NCBI GenBank assembly: GCA_035652095.1
Contig: DASREM010000019.1
Location: 40,003-104,002, forward strand
From: DASREM01 sp035652095
GTDB lineage: Bacteria; Acidobacteriota; Terriglobia; Terriglobales; Acidobacteriaceae
Length of the DNA: 64,000 nucleotides
Reading direction: 5' to 3'
Shown here in pieces: positions 17,034 through 25,131 of this stretch. Made by a program: the position numbers and the translations under genes. The notes under the pieces were generated by a model that saw only the letters and a list, made by a program, of their open reading frames with translations, did not search any database and was not told where the DNA came from. Numbering within the stretch: the stretch's first letter is position 1; the number at the start of each line of letters is the position of its first letter.

Positions 17034-18086
17034 TCAGGCCTGATTCAGACGGTCCAGTTCCTCGGCTGTAATCAAGTCTCCGAGCGCAACCAGGATCTTC
17101 CGCGGCCCAACAAACGGATCGCGCGCGTGCGCAACCAGCATGTTGTCGAGCGTTACCATGTCTCCTTTTTGCCATTGGAAGCGCACCGCGTGCTTCTCGT
17201 AGGTTTCGCCGACGTGGTCCATCATGGCTTCGGTGATCTCAGATCCATCCCCGAAGTACACATGTCTTGGCAGGTCTTCGGGTTTGAGCAGCGAGAGCAA
17301 CGAGGCGCGCGTGTCAGGATCGAGGCAGTGGGTATGGTGCAATTGGACCTGGTTGAAGAATATCTTTTCCTTCGTTGCATAGTGAATGGCGACCGCGCGG
17401 CAATGCTGCTCCAGGCGCAAACATTCACCGCCATGGGTCCATTCAAAGCCGAGTCCCGCTTTGCGGCAGTGCTCGTTCACCTTCTCCTTATCGTCAGTGC
17501 GGAAGAAGGTCTGCCAGGGAACGTCCACGCCGGGCGAGAAGTTGCGAATGTACTTCAGGCCTCTCTGCTCGAACATGTCGCGGACTGTTGGATCAAGAGC
17601 GCGGTACACCAGTCGGCAATCCACCACCGGCGAACATCCGCCTTCCTTGGCTACGATCACCGAGAAGAAATTGATCTTGCGCGGCCAACTCGTGAAGTGC
17701 GAGCTTTCCTGGTGGTAGAGAATCGCCTTGTCATCCGGATACCAGGTTGATGTGTAAACCTTGCACTTCGCATCGCCTTTGGGTAAATCTCCATAGTCGG
17801 CGTAGAGCTCGTTGCAGATTGCGCTGGCCACGCGTTCGAAGTCTTCCGCGCTTTGCAGATTGAAACCTCGGTATAGAAATCCGCCGTGCTTGTAGAGCTT
17901 CTGCTCGAGATCCGCACGATTGCTGCGAACCCAATCCGCAAGATCCACATCCTCGATGGCCGGTTGCAGGATCAGAGGCAGATCCCTTCCTTCTCCCGGC
18001 GTGCTTTCTTTCACCGGACTGAAGTGCGACAAGTCAACGGTACTTCTGCGGGCGGACCGGATGTTCTTTTTGAGTAAGGTCTCCAT
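17034..18086 (-). CDS. TauD/TfdA-family Fe(II)/2-oxoglutarate dioxygenase
   Basis: 350 aa. An AGGAGAA Shine-Dalgarno lies 5 nt before the ATG. The double-stranded beta-helix metal triad is visible: His125 and Glu127 in LYHQESSH (an HxE rather than HxD variant), and distal His320 followed by Arg329 in VAHARDPFVGPRKILVAL, the 2-oxoglutarate salt-bridge Arg. The overall form resembles SyrP/clavaminate-synthase-like members, which hydroxylate amino acids or peptidyl substrates. No biosynthetic cluster is adjacent. It lies downstream of the glutamate-synthase-like operon on the same strand but has its own 320-nt upstream region with a Crp-type palindrome. Substrate unknown. Confidence 0.9.
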   Translation of the reverse strand: METLLKKNIRSARRSTVDLSHFSPVKESTPGEGRDLPLILQPAIEDVDLADWVRSNRADLEQKLYKHGGFLYRGFNLQSAEDFERVASAICNELYADYGDLPKGDAKCKVYTSTWYPDDKAILYHQESSHFTSWPRKINFFSVIVAKEGGCSPVVDCRLVYRALDPTVRDMFEQRGLKYIRNFSPGVDVPWQTFFRTDDKEKVNEHCRKAGLGFEWTHGGECLRLEQHCRAVAIHYATKEKIFFNQVQLHHTHCLDPDTRASLLSLLKPEDLPRHVYFGDGSEITEAMMDHVGETYEKHAVRFQWQKGDMVTLDNMLVAHARDPFVGPRKILVALGDLITAEELDRLNQA

Positions 18087-18144
18087 GGTTTCTCCTGCGG
18101 GTTGTTCGGGTCGAACGATGTGGGGGTTTCCAGGGGAGTGATAG

Positions 18145-18187
18145 AAAGTAGCAGGTGGTGACCGGAAAGCCTGTGATTGAGGTCACA
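18145..18187 (-). promoter_or_regulatory. Crp/Fnr-type palindrome and promoter of the dioxygenase gene
   Basis: TGTGATTGAGGTCACA at 18172-18187 matches TGTGA-N6-TCACA exactly. On the minus strand a -10-like TACTTT lies at 18150-18145, predicting a start near 18138. The palindrome centre is then about -41.5, the class II activator position. The palindrome edge is 86 nt from the ATG at 18086. Similar sites occur at 23511-23526 and 31850-31865. Confidence 0.6.
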
Positions 18188-18346
18188 AGCGGATGTGACG
18201 CCGAAGCACAACCCTTTAAGGAATGGGGACTTGTAATATCAAAATATTTCCGCGGCTGCTAAAACCGGTCTTCGGAGCTCCGTGCAGGGCCAACTGTCCC
18301 GCTCCCCGCAGTCCAATACATAGCTGCGCTTCATTCGACAAAATGG

Positions 18347-18379
18347 AAGGCGGGGGACCCGGTTCGATCCGCCCGCCTT
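18347..18379 (-). terminator. Candidate terminator after the GltS-like gene
   Basis: 8-bp GC-rich arms AAGGCGGG (18347-18354) and CCCGCCTT (18372-18379). On the minus strand the stem is followed by CCATTTTGTC, a weak U-tract. It lies about 30 nt past the GltS-like stop, separating that operon from the dioxygenase. The rest of 18187-18340 shows nothing recognisable. Confidence 0.5.
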
Positions 18380-18406
18380 GGCTGGCTCAGGATTCTTCAA
18401 AAAGAA

Positions 18407-19984
18407 TTAAGCCAGTATTTCCGCCGCTTCTTCTTTGTCTACCTCAGTCACTAGCGGAATGCCGCTAATGCGCGCCGCGTCCGGTGTGAGGGCCGCGATG
18501 TCGGTGCGGTCAATGTACTTGCACCCGAACTTCCGCGCACCCGCCATCAGTTGCCGCAACCCCTGCGCGACCCGTTGATAGTAGGTATAGAAGCCGATCG
18601 CTCCGGTTGGAAGTTTGTTGAAGCGGTCGCCATACTTCTCGCGCAGTTCGGTGGAGCTGACGAACACTTCATCCACCGTGGTTCCGAAGCGCTCGATATA
18701 GATGGGTAGAGAGCTGCCTTCGATGGCCTTGCCGATATTCTTGGCCACCATGGCGGCGGCAAGCGGGCTGCGTGCCCATGCGATCATCTTGACATAGGGA
18801 GCGCAGAGCGCGAAGCCTTTGAAGATCTGATCTTCGAAGGTGAACCCACCCGCAAGTGCGATCGGAGGAACATACTCCCCTTTGCGCTTCAGTTCGTCGA
18901 GGTAATTCCGCAGCATCGAGTGGAGTTCGATTCCGGGTATTCCCCACTCGTTCATCATGCGCCAAGGGCTCATGCCGGTGCCGCCGCCCGCCGCGTCGAC
19001 GGTCAGCAGATCCAGTTTCGCCAGGGAAGCGAATTTCACCGCCCGAGCCAGATCCACCGGACGATACGCTCCGGTCTTCAACGTAATCCAACGAGCGCCA
19101 GCTTTGCGCAGTTCCTCGACCCGCTTGAGGAACCCATCCTTCGTGACCATACCGACACGCGAGTGGCGCTCGAACTCATGGAAGCTCCCCCGTTTGAAGG
19201 CTTCGATAACGACATGGTTTGTGGGATTGGGGAGCACGACATATCCGCGGCGATGGAGTTCCTGCGCTTTTGCGAGGTCCTTGATCTTGACTTCGCCGCC
19301 GATGTCTTTCGCGCCCTGTCCCCACTTCAACTCAACTGCCTTCACGCCCAATTTCTTGATGGCGAATTCCTGCACTCCCAGGAGCGTGTCCTCGACGTTC
19401 GCCTGGACGAAGACTTCGCCGTAACCATCCGTCTGCCACTCACGGAAGCACTGCACGCGCCATTCCAGGTCGGAGCTGGAAATCACTTTGCCATTGTCGA
19501 ACTTGGATTCCATATCCATGCCGACAACATTCTCGCCGATCGCGATGCCAGTGCCGGTAATGGCGGCGCCTACAGCCAAGCCGGGCCAGTTGTTCTTCGC
19601 GACGTTGGTGGAACCCATGGCCGCGACCGTGAACGGCAGTTTGTACTTGATGCCGTTGTCGGCGCCGATAGTGGTCTCCAGATCCACGGCAGGGAACAGA
19701 GCCCGGTTGGAATCTTCTTCAATACCCCAGGCGCCCGCAGCGCGGCCAAGGATGGTGAAGTGTGACAGATCCACCGGGTAGTCCTTCTGGGACGCGGTGG
19801 TGATGATGCCGAATGGCTGCGGATAGATCATCTCGGCGCCGCGATAGGCACTCTTGCCAATCTCGCACATGCCGATACAGCCATCGACACAGGTTGCACA
19901 CATTCCACTAAACGGGCTGACCGCGTCCTCGGTGCGGTTCTTGGTCAGCGTGGCGGCGGAGGCGTTAAGGCGCGTATAGGTCAT
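18407..19984 (-). CDS. FMN-binding glutamate-synthase-like protein, non-canonical
   Basis: 525 aa. Residues 29-40 carry a CX2CX3CX3C motif (CATCVDGCIGMC), then a TIM-barrel domain of the glutamate synthase central/FMN type: FTVAAMGSTNVAKNNWPGLA, KWGQGAKDIGG, and LTVDAAGGGTGMSPWRMMNE (phosphate/FMN loop). There is no N-terminal glutaminase domain. The 3Fe-4S signature that follows the FMN barrel in GltB (CH...CPVGVAT) is absent; the equivalent segment reads FALCAPYVKMIAWARSP. It is the last gene of an operon with NuoE-, NuoF- and HoxU-like genes (13-nt gap). It could be an NADH-fed oxidoreductase of the GltS fold. True glutamate synthesis is uncertain. Confidence 0.88.
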   Translation of the reverse strand: MTYTRLNASAATLTKNRTEDAVSPFSGMCATCVDGCIGMCEIGKSAYRGAEMIYPQPFGIITTASQKDYPVDLSHFTILGRAAGAWGIEEDSNRALFPAVDLETTIGADNGIKYKLPFTVAAMGSTNVAKNNWPGLAVGAAITGTGIAIGENVVGMDMESKFDNGKVISSSDLEWRVQCFREWQTDGYGEVFVQANVEDTLLGVQEFAIKKLGVKAVELKWGQGAKDIGGEVKIKDLAKAQELHRRGYVVLPNPTNHVVIEAFKRGSFHEFERHSRVGMVTKDGFLKRVEELRKAGARWITLKTGAYRPVDLARAVKFASLAKLDLLTVDAAGGGTGMSPWRMMNEWGIPGIELHSMLRNYLDELKRKGEYVPPIALAGGFTFEDQIFKGFALCAPYVKMIAWARSPLAAAMVAKNIGKAIEGSSLPIYIERFGTTVDEVFVSSTELREKYGDRFNKLPTGAIGFYTYYQRVAQGLRQLMAGARKFGCKYIDRTDIAALTPDAARISGIPLVTEVDKEEAAEILA

Positions 19985-19989
19985 GGCAG

Positions 19990-20011
19990 TTTCTCCACTA
20001 TTTCTCCACTA
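19990..20011. repeat. 11-bp tandem duplication at a gene junction
   Basis: TTTCTCCACTA occurs twice in direct tandem (19990-20000, 20001-20011). On the minus strand this doubles GTGGAGAAA. The upstream copy encodes the terminal Val-Glu-Lys of the HoxU-like protein, and the downstream copy supplies its TAG stop and the GGAG Shine-Dalgarno of the GltS-like gene. Confidence 0.8.
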
Positions 20012-20747
20012 TGTGGGTAAAGTCTTTCGACCGCTGCTTCACCTCGACATCGGTGCGGAATGGTCCGCTGATCTCGCAGGCATGGCACGGGTCAAGAAAA
20101 CACATTGCATTGTCGTAACTCTGGAAACATACGGTCGAGATATTGAGGCAGCCGTTGCACAGAGTGCTCTCGGCTTGCGGGCCCTGGCAGCGCGACTCGC
20201 ATACCGGGCAGATATAGAGGCACGCGCCGCATTGGCGGCAGAGTTCGCTGGTCTTATCGAAGGGCCGAGTGACACTGCGATTCAGGCCGCGCCCCGAAAA
20301 ACCGATCGCGCCCGCCATCATCTGCTGCTCGCACATGCGCACGCAAAGCCCGCACTGGATGCAGGTTTCATCCTTGCGCTCGTAGCGGCATTGGCGTACC
20401 CCCATGGCCGAAGCCATGTCCTGGATCCGCTTGGATTGCGGACAGACCGCGACGTACATCTCAAGCAGCAATCGCCGCGCCTGCTCTACTCGCGAGGAAT
20501 GCGTCCAAACTTCCATGCCATCCTGTGCGGGCAAGCAGCACGAGGCCTGGAGAGTCTTTCTCGCTTTGCCATTGGGGCCAATGCCGGTGGAGACTTCCAC
20601 CAGGCACAGCCGGCATGCGCCATAGGGCGCGAGCCCGTCGTCGTGACAAAGCGTGGGGATCGGTATTCCCAGGAACCGCGCCGCATCCAGCACGGTGCTG
20701 CCCTTTTCCGTTTCTACCTGTATGCCGTTAATTTTCAGCGTTGGCAC
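19998..20747 (-). CDS. HoxU/NuoG-N-like 2Fe-2S and 4Fe-4S ferredoxin subunit with cysteine-rich tail
   Basis: The GTG at 20747 was chosen (AAAGGAG Shine-Dalgarno overlapping the upstream stop), giving 249 aa. Upstream in-frame starts lie inside the NuoF-like gene. Residues 1-75 form a plant-type 2Fe-2S domain with Cys34, 45, 48 and 70. Two CX2CX2CX3C 4Fe-4S motifs follow (Cys129-139 and Cys170-180). The His-Cys3 cluster motif of NuoG/HydA (HPLDC-like) is not recognisable; single Cys102 and Cys120 lie there. The tail carries Cys183, 187, 197, 200, 207, 216, 221 and 224, enough for further clusters. There is no H-cluster hydrogenase domain. Probably carries electrons between the NuoF-like flavoprotein and the GltS-like enzyme. 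Confidence 0.88.
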   Translation of the reverse strand: MPTLKINGIQVETEKGSTVLDAARFLGIPIPTLCHDDGLAPYGACRLCLVEVSTGIGPNGKARKTLQASCCLPAQDGMEVWTHSSRVEQARRLLLEMYVAVCPQSKRIQDMASAMGVRQCRYERKDETCIQCGLCVRMCEQQMMAGAIGFSGRGLNRSVTRPFDKTSELCRQCGACLYICPVCESRCQGPQAESTLCNGCLNISTVCFQSYDNAMCFLDPCHACEISGPFRTDVEVKQRSKDFTHIVEK

Positions 20748-20758
20748 GGCACTCTCCT

Positions 20759-22615
20759 TTATTCCACCAGCACGGCTTTGGGTTGGCAGACCTCGATACA
20801 AGCGCCGCATTTGATGCACTTGGCCGAGTCAATTTCGTGGACCTTATCTTTGTCGCCCAGGATCGCTTCCGAGGCGCACACTCGCACGCAGGCGTGGCAG
20901 CCGTCGCAAATCATCTCGTCAATTTCGTAAACGATCAGTTCGCGGCAGACCTTGGCCGGACAGCGTTTCTCGCGAATGTGTGCGATGTACTCGTCCTTGA
21001 AATAGCGCAAGGTTGACAGCACCGGGTTCGGCGCAGTCTGGCCCAGTCCGCACAGGGAAGCGTTCTTGACCATCCAGCCGCAATCCTCGAGCAGTTCAAG
21101 ATCGGACTCTTCGCCCTTGCCCTGCGAAATGCGGTTGAGAATTGCCTTCAGTTGCTGCGTGCCCTCGCGGCATGGGAAACATTTTCCGCACGACTCTTCT
21201 TCCAGGAACTCCATGAAGTAGCGGGCAACGTCTACCATGCAGGTGTCTTCATCCATCACCACCATGCCGCCGGAACCCATCATCGAGCCCGCCGTAGTCA
21301 GCGCCTCGTAGTCAATGGGCAGGTCAATCATGTTGGCGGGAATGCATCCGCCCGACGGCCCGCCGATCTGGATGGCTTTCAACTTCTTGTCTTTGGGAAT
21401 GCCGCCGCCGATGTCATAAATCATTTCGCGCAGCGTGATACCCATGGGGACTTCGACCAGTCCGGTGTTGTTGATCTTGCCGACCAGCGAGAACACCATG
21501 GTGCCCTTGCTGCGGTCGGTGCCAATGTTGGCGTACCAGTCCGCGCCGCGATTGATGATCACCGGAACGCTGGCCCAGGTCTTCACATTGTTGATGACCG
21601 TGGGCTTGCCCCAAAGGCCTTTCTGAACCGGATACGGAGGACGAGGATGAGGTTCCCCAACTCTGCCTTCGATCGACGCGATCAGGGCGGTCTCTTCGCC
21701 ACAGACGAACGCGCCTGCTCCCTGGACCACATGAATGCGGAACTTGTGGCCGGAACCCAGAATGTTGTCGCCCAGCAACCCGGCCCTTTCCGCCTGCTCG
21801 ATGGCGACCGTGAGGTGCTCGACCGCCAGCGGGTATTCGGCGCGCACATAGACGTACGCTTCTTCGGCTTCCAGCGCGTATCCCCCGATGATGATTCCCT
21901 CGATGACGCTGTGCGGATTGCCTTCGAGCAAGCTGCGATCCATGAACGCGCCGGGATCGCCTTCGTCGGCATTGCAGATGATGTAGCGCGGCTTGGTTAC
22001 GCTCTTGCGCAGAGCTTCCCATTTCACGCCGGTCGGGAAACCGGCGCCGCCCCGCCCGCGCAGGCCTGAGCGTTTCACCGCGTCAACCACCTGTTCCCGC
22101 GTGAAATCCGTCAGCACGTGGGAGAGCGCGGTGTAGCCCCCGACCTTGATGTAGTCGCGGATATCTTTCGGGTCCAGCTTGCCGTTGTTCCCGAACAGGA
22201 TGCGGGTCTGCATCGCATAGAAGGGCACTTCATCTTCGTGCACGATGCGTTTGCCGGTCCGCGGATCCTTGTAAAGGAGTTTTTCTACCGGTACGGGTTG
22301 GTGGCCGTTGGTGACGCTATTCACGATATCTTTCGCGTCACTCTGGCTCACGCCGTTGTAGAAGACCTTTTCCGGCCACACGATCATCACCGGCCCTTTT
22401 TCACAAAACCCGTGACAACCTGTGCTTTTTACGTCAATGCTGCCGCTGAGCCCGCGCTTTTCTAATTCTTTATGCAGGGAAGCGAGAACGTTGTCAGCGC
22501 CCGATGCTTTACATCCGCTGCCCGCGCAGACCGAGATGCAGGGTCGCGTTGTTTCCGAAGCTTCCAGGCACAGCCGCATTTCTTTGAGTTCGTGGTGCGA
22601 CTTAAGCTTTTGCAT
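20759..22615 (-). CDS. NuoF/HoxF/HndC-like NADH-binding flavoprotein subunit
   Basis: 618 aa. Residues 20-100 form a thioredoxin-like 2Fe-2S domain (Cys30, 35, 67, 71). The NADH/FMN-binding core follows (RGRGGAGFPTGVKWE; GAGAFVCGEETALIASIEG). The N3-type 4Fe-4S motif is ESCGKCFPCREGTQQL. Residues 560-618 add two ferredoxin motifs (CDGCHACVRVC, CIKCGACIEVC). This three-part architecture is that of soluble NAD(P)-linked hydrogenase or bifurcating diaphorase subunits (HndC/HydB), not of complex I NuoF, which lacks both extra domains. It overlaps the NuoE-like gene by 14 nt. Predicted cytoplasmic NADH oxidation or NAD+ reduction. Confidence 0.93.
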   Translation of the reverse strand: MQKLKSHHELKEMRLCLEASETTRPCISVCAGSGCKASGADNVLASLHKELEKRGLSGSIDVKSTGCHGFCEKGPVMIVWPEKVFYNGVSQSDAKDIVNSVTNGHQPVPVEKLLYKDPRTGKRIVHEDEVPFYAMQTRILFGNNGKLDPKDIRDYIKVGGYTALSHVLTDFTREQVVDAVKRSGLRGRGGAGFPTGVKWEALRKSVTKPRYIICNADEGDPGAFMDRSLLEGNPHSVIEGIIIGGYALEAEEAYVYVRAEYPLAVEHLTVAIEQAERAGLLGDNILGSGHKFRIHVVQGAGAFVCGEETALIASIEGRVGEPHPRPPYPVQKGLWGKPTVINNVKTWASVPVIINRGADWYANIGTDRSKGTMVFSLVGKINNTGLVEVPMGITLREMIYDIGGGIPKDKKLKAIQIGGPSGGCIPANMIDLPIDYEALTTAGSMMGSGGMVVMDEDTCMVDVARYFMEFLEEESCGKCFPCREGTQQLKAILNRISQGKGEESDLELLEDCGWMVKNASLCGLGQTAPNPVLSTLRYFKDEYIAHIREKRCPAKVCRELIVYEIDEMICDGCHACVRVCASEAILGDKDKVHEIDSAKCIKCGACIEVCQPKAVLVE

Positions 22616-23120
22616 GGCTTGCCTCGTCCGCCTTCACGGCCGTTTGCTCATCTTTGCCGGCATATTTCTTCAGCAGACCTCCAACCCTGGCCTGGGTCAG
22701 GTGGGGATGAGTGTTGCTGTTATCCACCCGAGCGACCGGGGCCAGCCCGCAGCATCCGATGCAGCGCACGGTCTCGACGGTGAACTGCAGGTCGGAACTG
22801 GTTCCGGGAGCAGCCATCTTCAGATCTCGCAGGATCCGGTCCAGCACACGTGGGGCTCCGCGTACGTGACACGCCGTTCCCAGGCAGACCTGAATGACAT
22901 GCCGGCCTCGAGGCACCAGGCTGAAGCAGCGGTAGAAAGTTGCCACCTGGTAAACCTCGGTCAGGGGCACGCGCAGCTTCTGCGATATCCGCCGCAATAC
23001 TTCCTGTGGCAGATAGCGATAGGTTTCCTGGACTTCCTGAAGCACGGGAATGAGATTGCTTTGACGATCTTCGAATGCCTCGAGCAGCGGTTCCACTTTC
23101 TGCATATCAACTTGCGGCAT
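22602..23120 (-). CDS. NuoE/HndA-like 2Fe-2S subunit
   Basis: 172 aa. N-terminal helical bundle (LIPVLQEVQETYRYLPQEVL), then a thioredoxin-like fold with 2Fe-2S ligands Cys79, Cys84, Cys120 and Cys124 (VCLGTACHVRG ... RCIGCCGLAPV). Length and domain order match the 24-kDa subunit family. Its 3' end overlaps the NuoF-like start by 14 nt, indicating coupled synthesis. It works with the NuoF-like subunit as the NADH diaphorase module. No other complex I genes are present. Confidence 0.93.
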   Translation of the reverse strand: MPQVDMQKVEPLLEAFEDRQSNLIPVLQEVQETYRYLPQEVLRRISQKLRVPLTEVYQVATFYRCFSLVPRGRHVIQVCLGTACHVRGAPRVLDRILRDLKMAAPGTSSDLQFTVETVRCIGCCGLAPVARVDNSNTHPHLTQARVGGLLKKYAGKDEQTAVKADEASHAKA

Positions 23121-23153
23121 GGTGGCAGCCTTTAAGCGCAGGTCATAACCGGG

Positions 23154-23402
23154 TCACTCCTTCGGGCTTCTGCGCCAGATCGGGAGTTCGGGGTTCCAGC
23201 TATGGACCTCTTTTTGAAAATCACGACGACCGTTGTTGTCCGTTGTCACGGATGCGGGCTGAAGTACTTCTGAAGCAGAGGCGGCGAGTTTCTCCACAGA
23301 TTGCTGCAGGGCGGCGCCGTTCGCGAACTCGCGCAGATCGGACAGGGTGACATGTGAGCGTCCGTGGCAGAGTGGGCACTGCAGAGTTTCTTCTTTTGTC
23401 AT
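23154..23402 (-). CDS. Small CxxC protein heading the diaphorase operon
   Basis: 82 aa from the ATG at 23402 (GGAAG 6 nt upstream). A longer frame to 23459 lacks a ribosome site. The N-terminus carries CPLCHGRSHV, a single CxxC knuckle that might bind metal as a dimer. The rest is helical, then basic and Trp-rich (SWNPELPIWRRSP). It lies 33 nt before the NuoE-like gene and is likely co-transcribed. No family recognised; a redox or assembly accessory role is a guess from position. Confidence 0.6.
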   Translation of the reverse strand: MTKEETLQCPLCHGRSHVTLSDLREFANGAALQQSVEKLAASASEVLQPASVTTDNNGRRDFQKEVHSWNPELPIWRRSPKE

Positions 23403-23510
23403 GACCGGCTTCCGCGTGTGACGGCCCTTGGATAATCTTCCGGGCACTCCAACCAGCATGAATTAAACGTCTTTTTGCGGGCCGCGGCAGTGACTCTAAC
23501 CACTCGTGCT

Positions 23511-23526
23511 GGTGAGGCGGCTCACA
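23511..23526. promoter_or_regulatory. Crp/Fnr-type palindrome in divergent promoter region
   Basis: GGTGAGGCGGCTCACA matches TGTGA-N6-TCACA with one mismatch. It is flanked by extra symmetry (CTCGTG on the left, CACGAG on the right). It lies 109 nt from the ATG at 23402 (diaphorase operon) and 93 nt from the ATG at 23619 (MDR reductase). No convincing -10 is seen on either side. Confidence 0.45.
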
Positions 23527-23618
23527 CGAGGCTGTGCGCTGCGGAAGTTGAACGCCTGATCTCACTTTCACATCCGCGTCCGCCGCATTTGCATCTCTAG
23601 ATTGCGAGAGGTATTTCA

Positions 23619-24569
23619 ATGAAAGCTTTGCGCTTCCGGCAGTTTGGTTTGGAGAACCTGAATATCGAGGAGGTCGGCAAGCCGCAGCCGGGTCCGGGTG
23701 AAGTTTTGGTCAAGGTTCTCGCAGCGTCGATTAATCCGAGCGATGTAAAAAATGTGCAGGGCTTGATGCGTTCATCCACTACCCTGCCGCGCATTCCTGG
23801 ACGAGACTTTGCCGGTGTTGTCGAGCAGGGACCCGAGAATTGCATAAACCAGGAAGTATGGGGCTGTGGCGGAGGCGAGCTTGGATTCACTCGCGACGGA
23901 TCGCACGCTGAATATGTGGTTGTGCCGGAGGCAGCAGTGCTGCCAAAGCCGAAAAACCTGACGTTCGAGCAGGCGGCCGCCAGCGCTCTTGGAGTCATCA
24001 CCGCATGGGCCGCGGTCCTCGATCGCGCTGCGTTGAAGAAGGGCGAGACTCTGCTGGTAATGGGAGCCAATGGCGCGGTAGGAAGTGCTGCGGTCCAGCT
24101 CGGCGCCTGGGCGGGCGCCCGAGTGATTGGCGTGGACCGCAAATCCGGGAACAAATTTGGAGCTGACGTGATGCTGCGTTCGGATTCGCCCACTTTCAGC
24201 GAAGAATTGAAAAGCGCCGCCGGCCAGGGGGTGAATGTCGCGCTGGACACGGTTGGCGGTCCCATGTTTCAGGCTGCGCTGCACTCGATGGCCCGGGGCG
24301 GGCGGCTGGTCGTAATCACAGTGCAAAGTGATACCCAAACAAGACTCGACCTGCTGAACTTCTATCGGAACGATCTGCACCTCATCGGACTCAATACCTT
24401 GAACCTCTCCGCCCGGGATTCGGGGAGCATTCTGCAGGAGGCGATCCGGCCTTTTGAGCTGGAGTGGCTGAAGCCGCGAGAGCTGAACACTCGCCTCTTG
24501 TCAGCCGGAGTTCAGGCTTATCAGGAAGCGCTCAAAGGCTCTGGAAAATTTGTGCTGGTGAACGGCTGA
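23619..24569 (+). CDS. Zinc-independent MDR-family quinone oxidoreductase-like protein
   Basis: 316 aa. GroES-like N-domain (PQPGPGEVLVKVLAASINPS, PGRDFAGVVEQGPEN) and a Rossmann NADPH-binding domain (TLLVMGANGAVGSAAVQLGA). The zinc-ligand GHE motif of classical alcohol dehydrogenases is missing, which places it with quinone oxidoreductase or enoyl-reductase-like MDRs. Divergent from the diaphorase operon. Likely a cytosolic NADPH-dependent reductase; substrate unknown. Confidence 0.9.
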   Translation: MKALRFRQFGLENLNIEEVGKPQPGPGEVLVKVLAASINPSDVKNVQGLMRSSTTLPRIPGRDFAGVVEQGPENCINQEVWGCGGGELGFTRDGSHAEYVVVPEAAVLPKPKNLTFEQAAASALGVITAWAAVLDRAALKKGETLLVMGANGAVGSAAVQLGAWAGARVIGVDRKSGNKFGADVMLRSDSPTFSEELKSAAGQGVNVALDTVGGPMFQAALHSMARGGRLVVITVQSDTQTRLDLLNFYRNDLHLIGLNTLNLSARDSGSILQEAIRPFELEWLKPRELNTRLLSAGVQAYQEALKGSGKFVLVNG

Positions 24570-24636
24570 GGAGTCAAAAGTCCAGTATTGACAGGCAGGG
24601 AAGAAAGCATTAAGTTTTCACCCCAGTGGGACGTAT

Positions 24637-24921
24637 ATGAGCCGGTGGCGGTGGATACTCCTCATCTTCGAACTGGTGCTGTTTGCGGCGATCTTGGTCC
24701 TGCCGCAGGTGGAGCTGCCGGATTTCACTTTTCATGGCGGGACGTCCCCCGTCGTAATGAAAGCACGTCTGGCTCCTGGGGCCATGCAGGACAGCATGGT
24801 GGTTCCAACCTCCCTGCCGGTTCCGCTTCCGTTCTTTGAAGTCAGGGCTCAAGATGACAGTTATCCTCCAGTTGCTGACGTTACCACTCGTCTCTCCTTG
24901 TTGTGCACCTTGAATTGCTAG
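24637..24921 (+). CDS. Small single-pass membrane hypothetical protein
   Basis: 94 aa. One hydrophobic segment near the N-terminus (WILLIFELVLFAAILVLP), then a short polar, Pro-rich external region. A weak GGGA precedes the ATG. No homologous family recognised. The coherent membrane-anchor design supports a real gene, but coding status is uncertain. Confidence 0.5.
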   Translation: MSRWRWILLIFELVLFAAILVLPQVELPDFTFHGGTSPVVMKARLAPGAMQDSMVVPTSLPVPLPFFEVRAQDDSYPPVADVTTRLSLLCTLNC

Positions 24922-24943
24922 CCTTCTCTTCTCGAAATCCCTA

Positions 24944-25025
24944 ATCACCCTGTTCCTTATCACCCTGTTGGTTTGACAAGTTTGCTCCGCGCTGGGCGTG
25001 CCTGCTTTTTGCGGGTGCGCGGAGC
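24944..25025. repeat. Direct repeat and GC-rich hairpin in convergent intergenic space
   Basis: ATCACCCTGTT occurs at 24944-24954 and 24959-24969 (15-nt period). Perfect 9-bp arms GCTCCGCGC (24984-24992) and GCGCGGAGC (25017-25025) follow. The structure lies between convergent genes and could terminate transcription in both directions, but has no U-tract. Confidence 0.5.
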
Positions 25026-25131
25026 TCCGAGGCAGCTGATCCGGATGTGCTACGGGTTTTGAGCAGAGGACCCGTCTCGCTACTGTTGAGCGGCTGCCTC
25101 GTTCCTTTTCCTTGATTGAAAAGAGATGGAG

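Noticed and set aside
18350..18380. Possible tRNA 3' half (GGTTCGATCC resembles a T-loop)
   Set aside because: The flanking bases do not form a T-stem or an acceptor stem; the segment is better read as the loop of an inverted repeat.
18407..23120. Respiratory complex I operon
   Set aside because: Only NuoE-, NuoF- and HoxU-like subunits are present. The NuoF-like protein has extra N- and C-terminal Fe-S domains typical of soluble hydrogenase or diaphorase complexes, and no membrane subunits follow.
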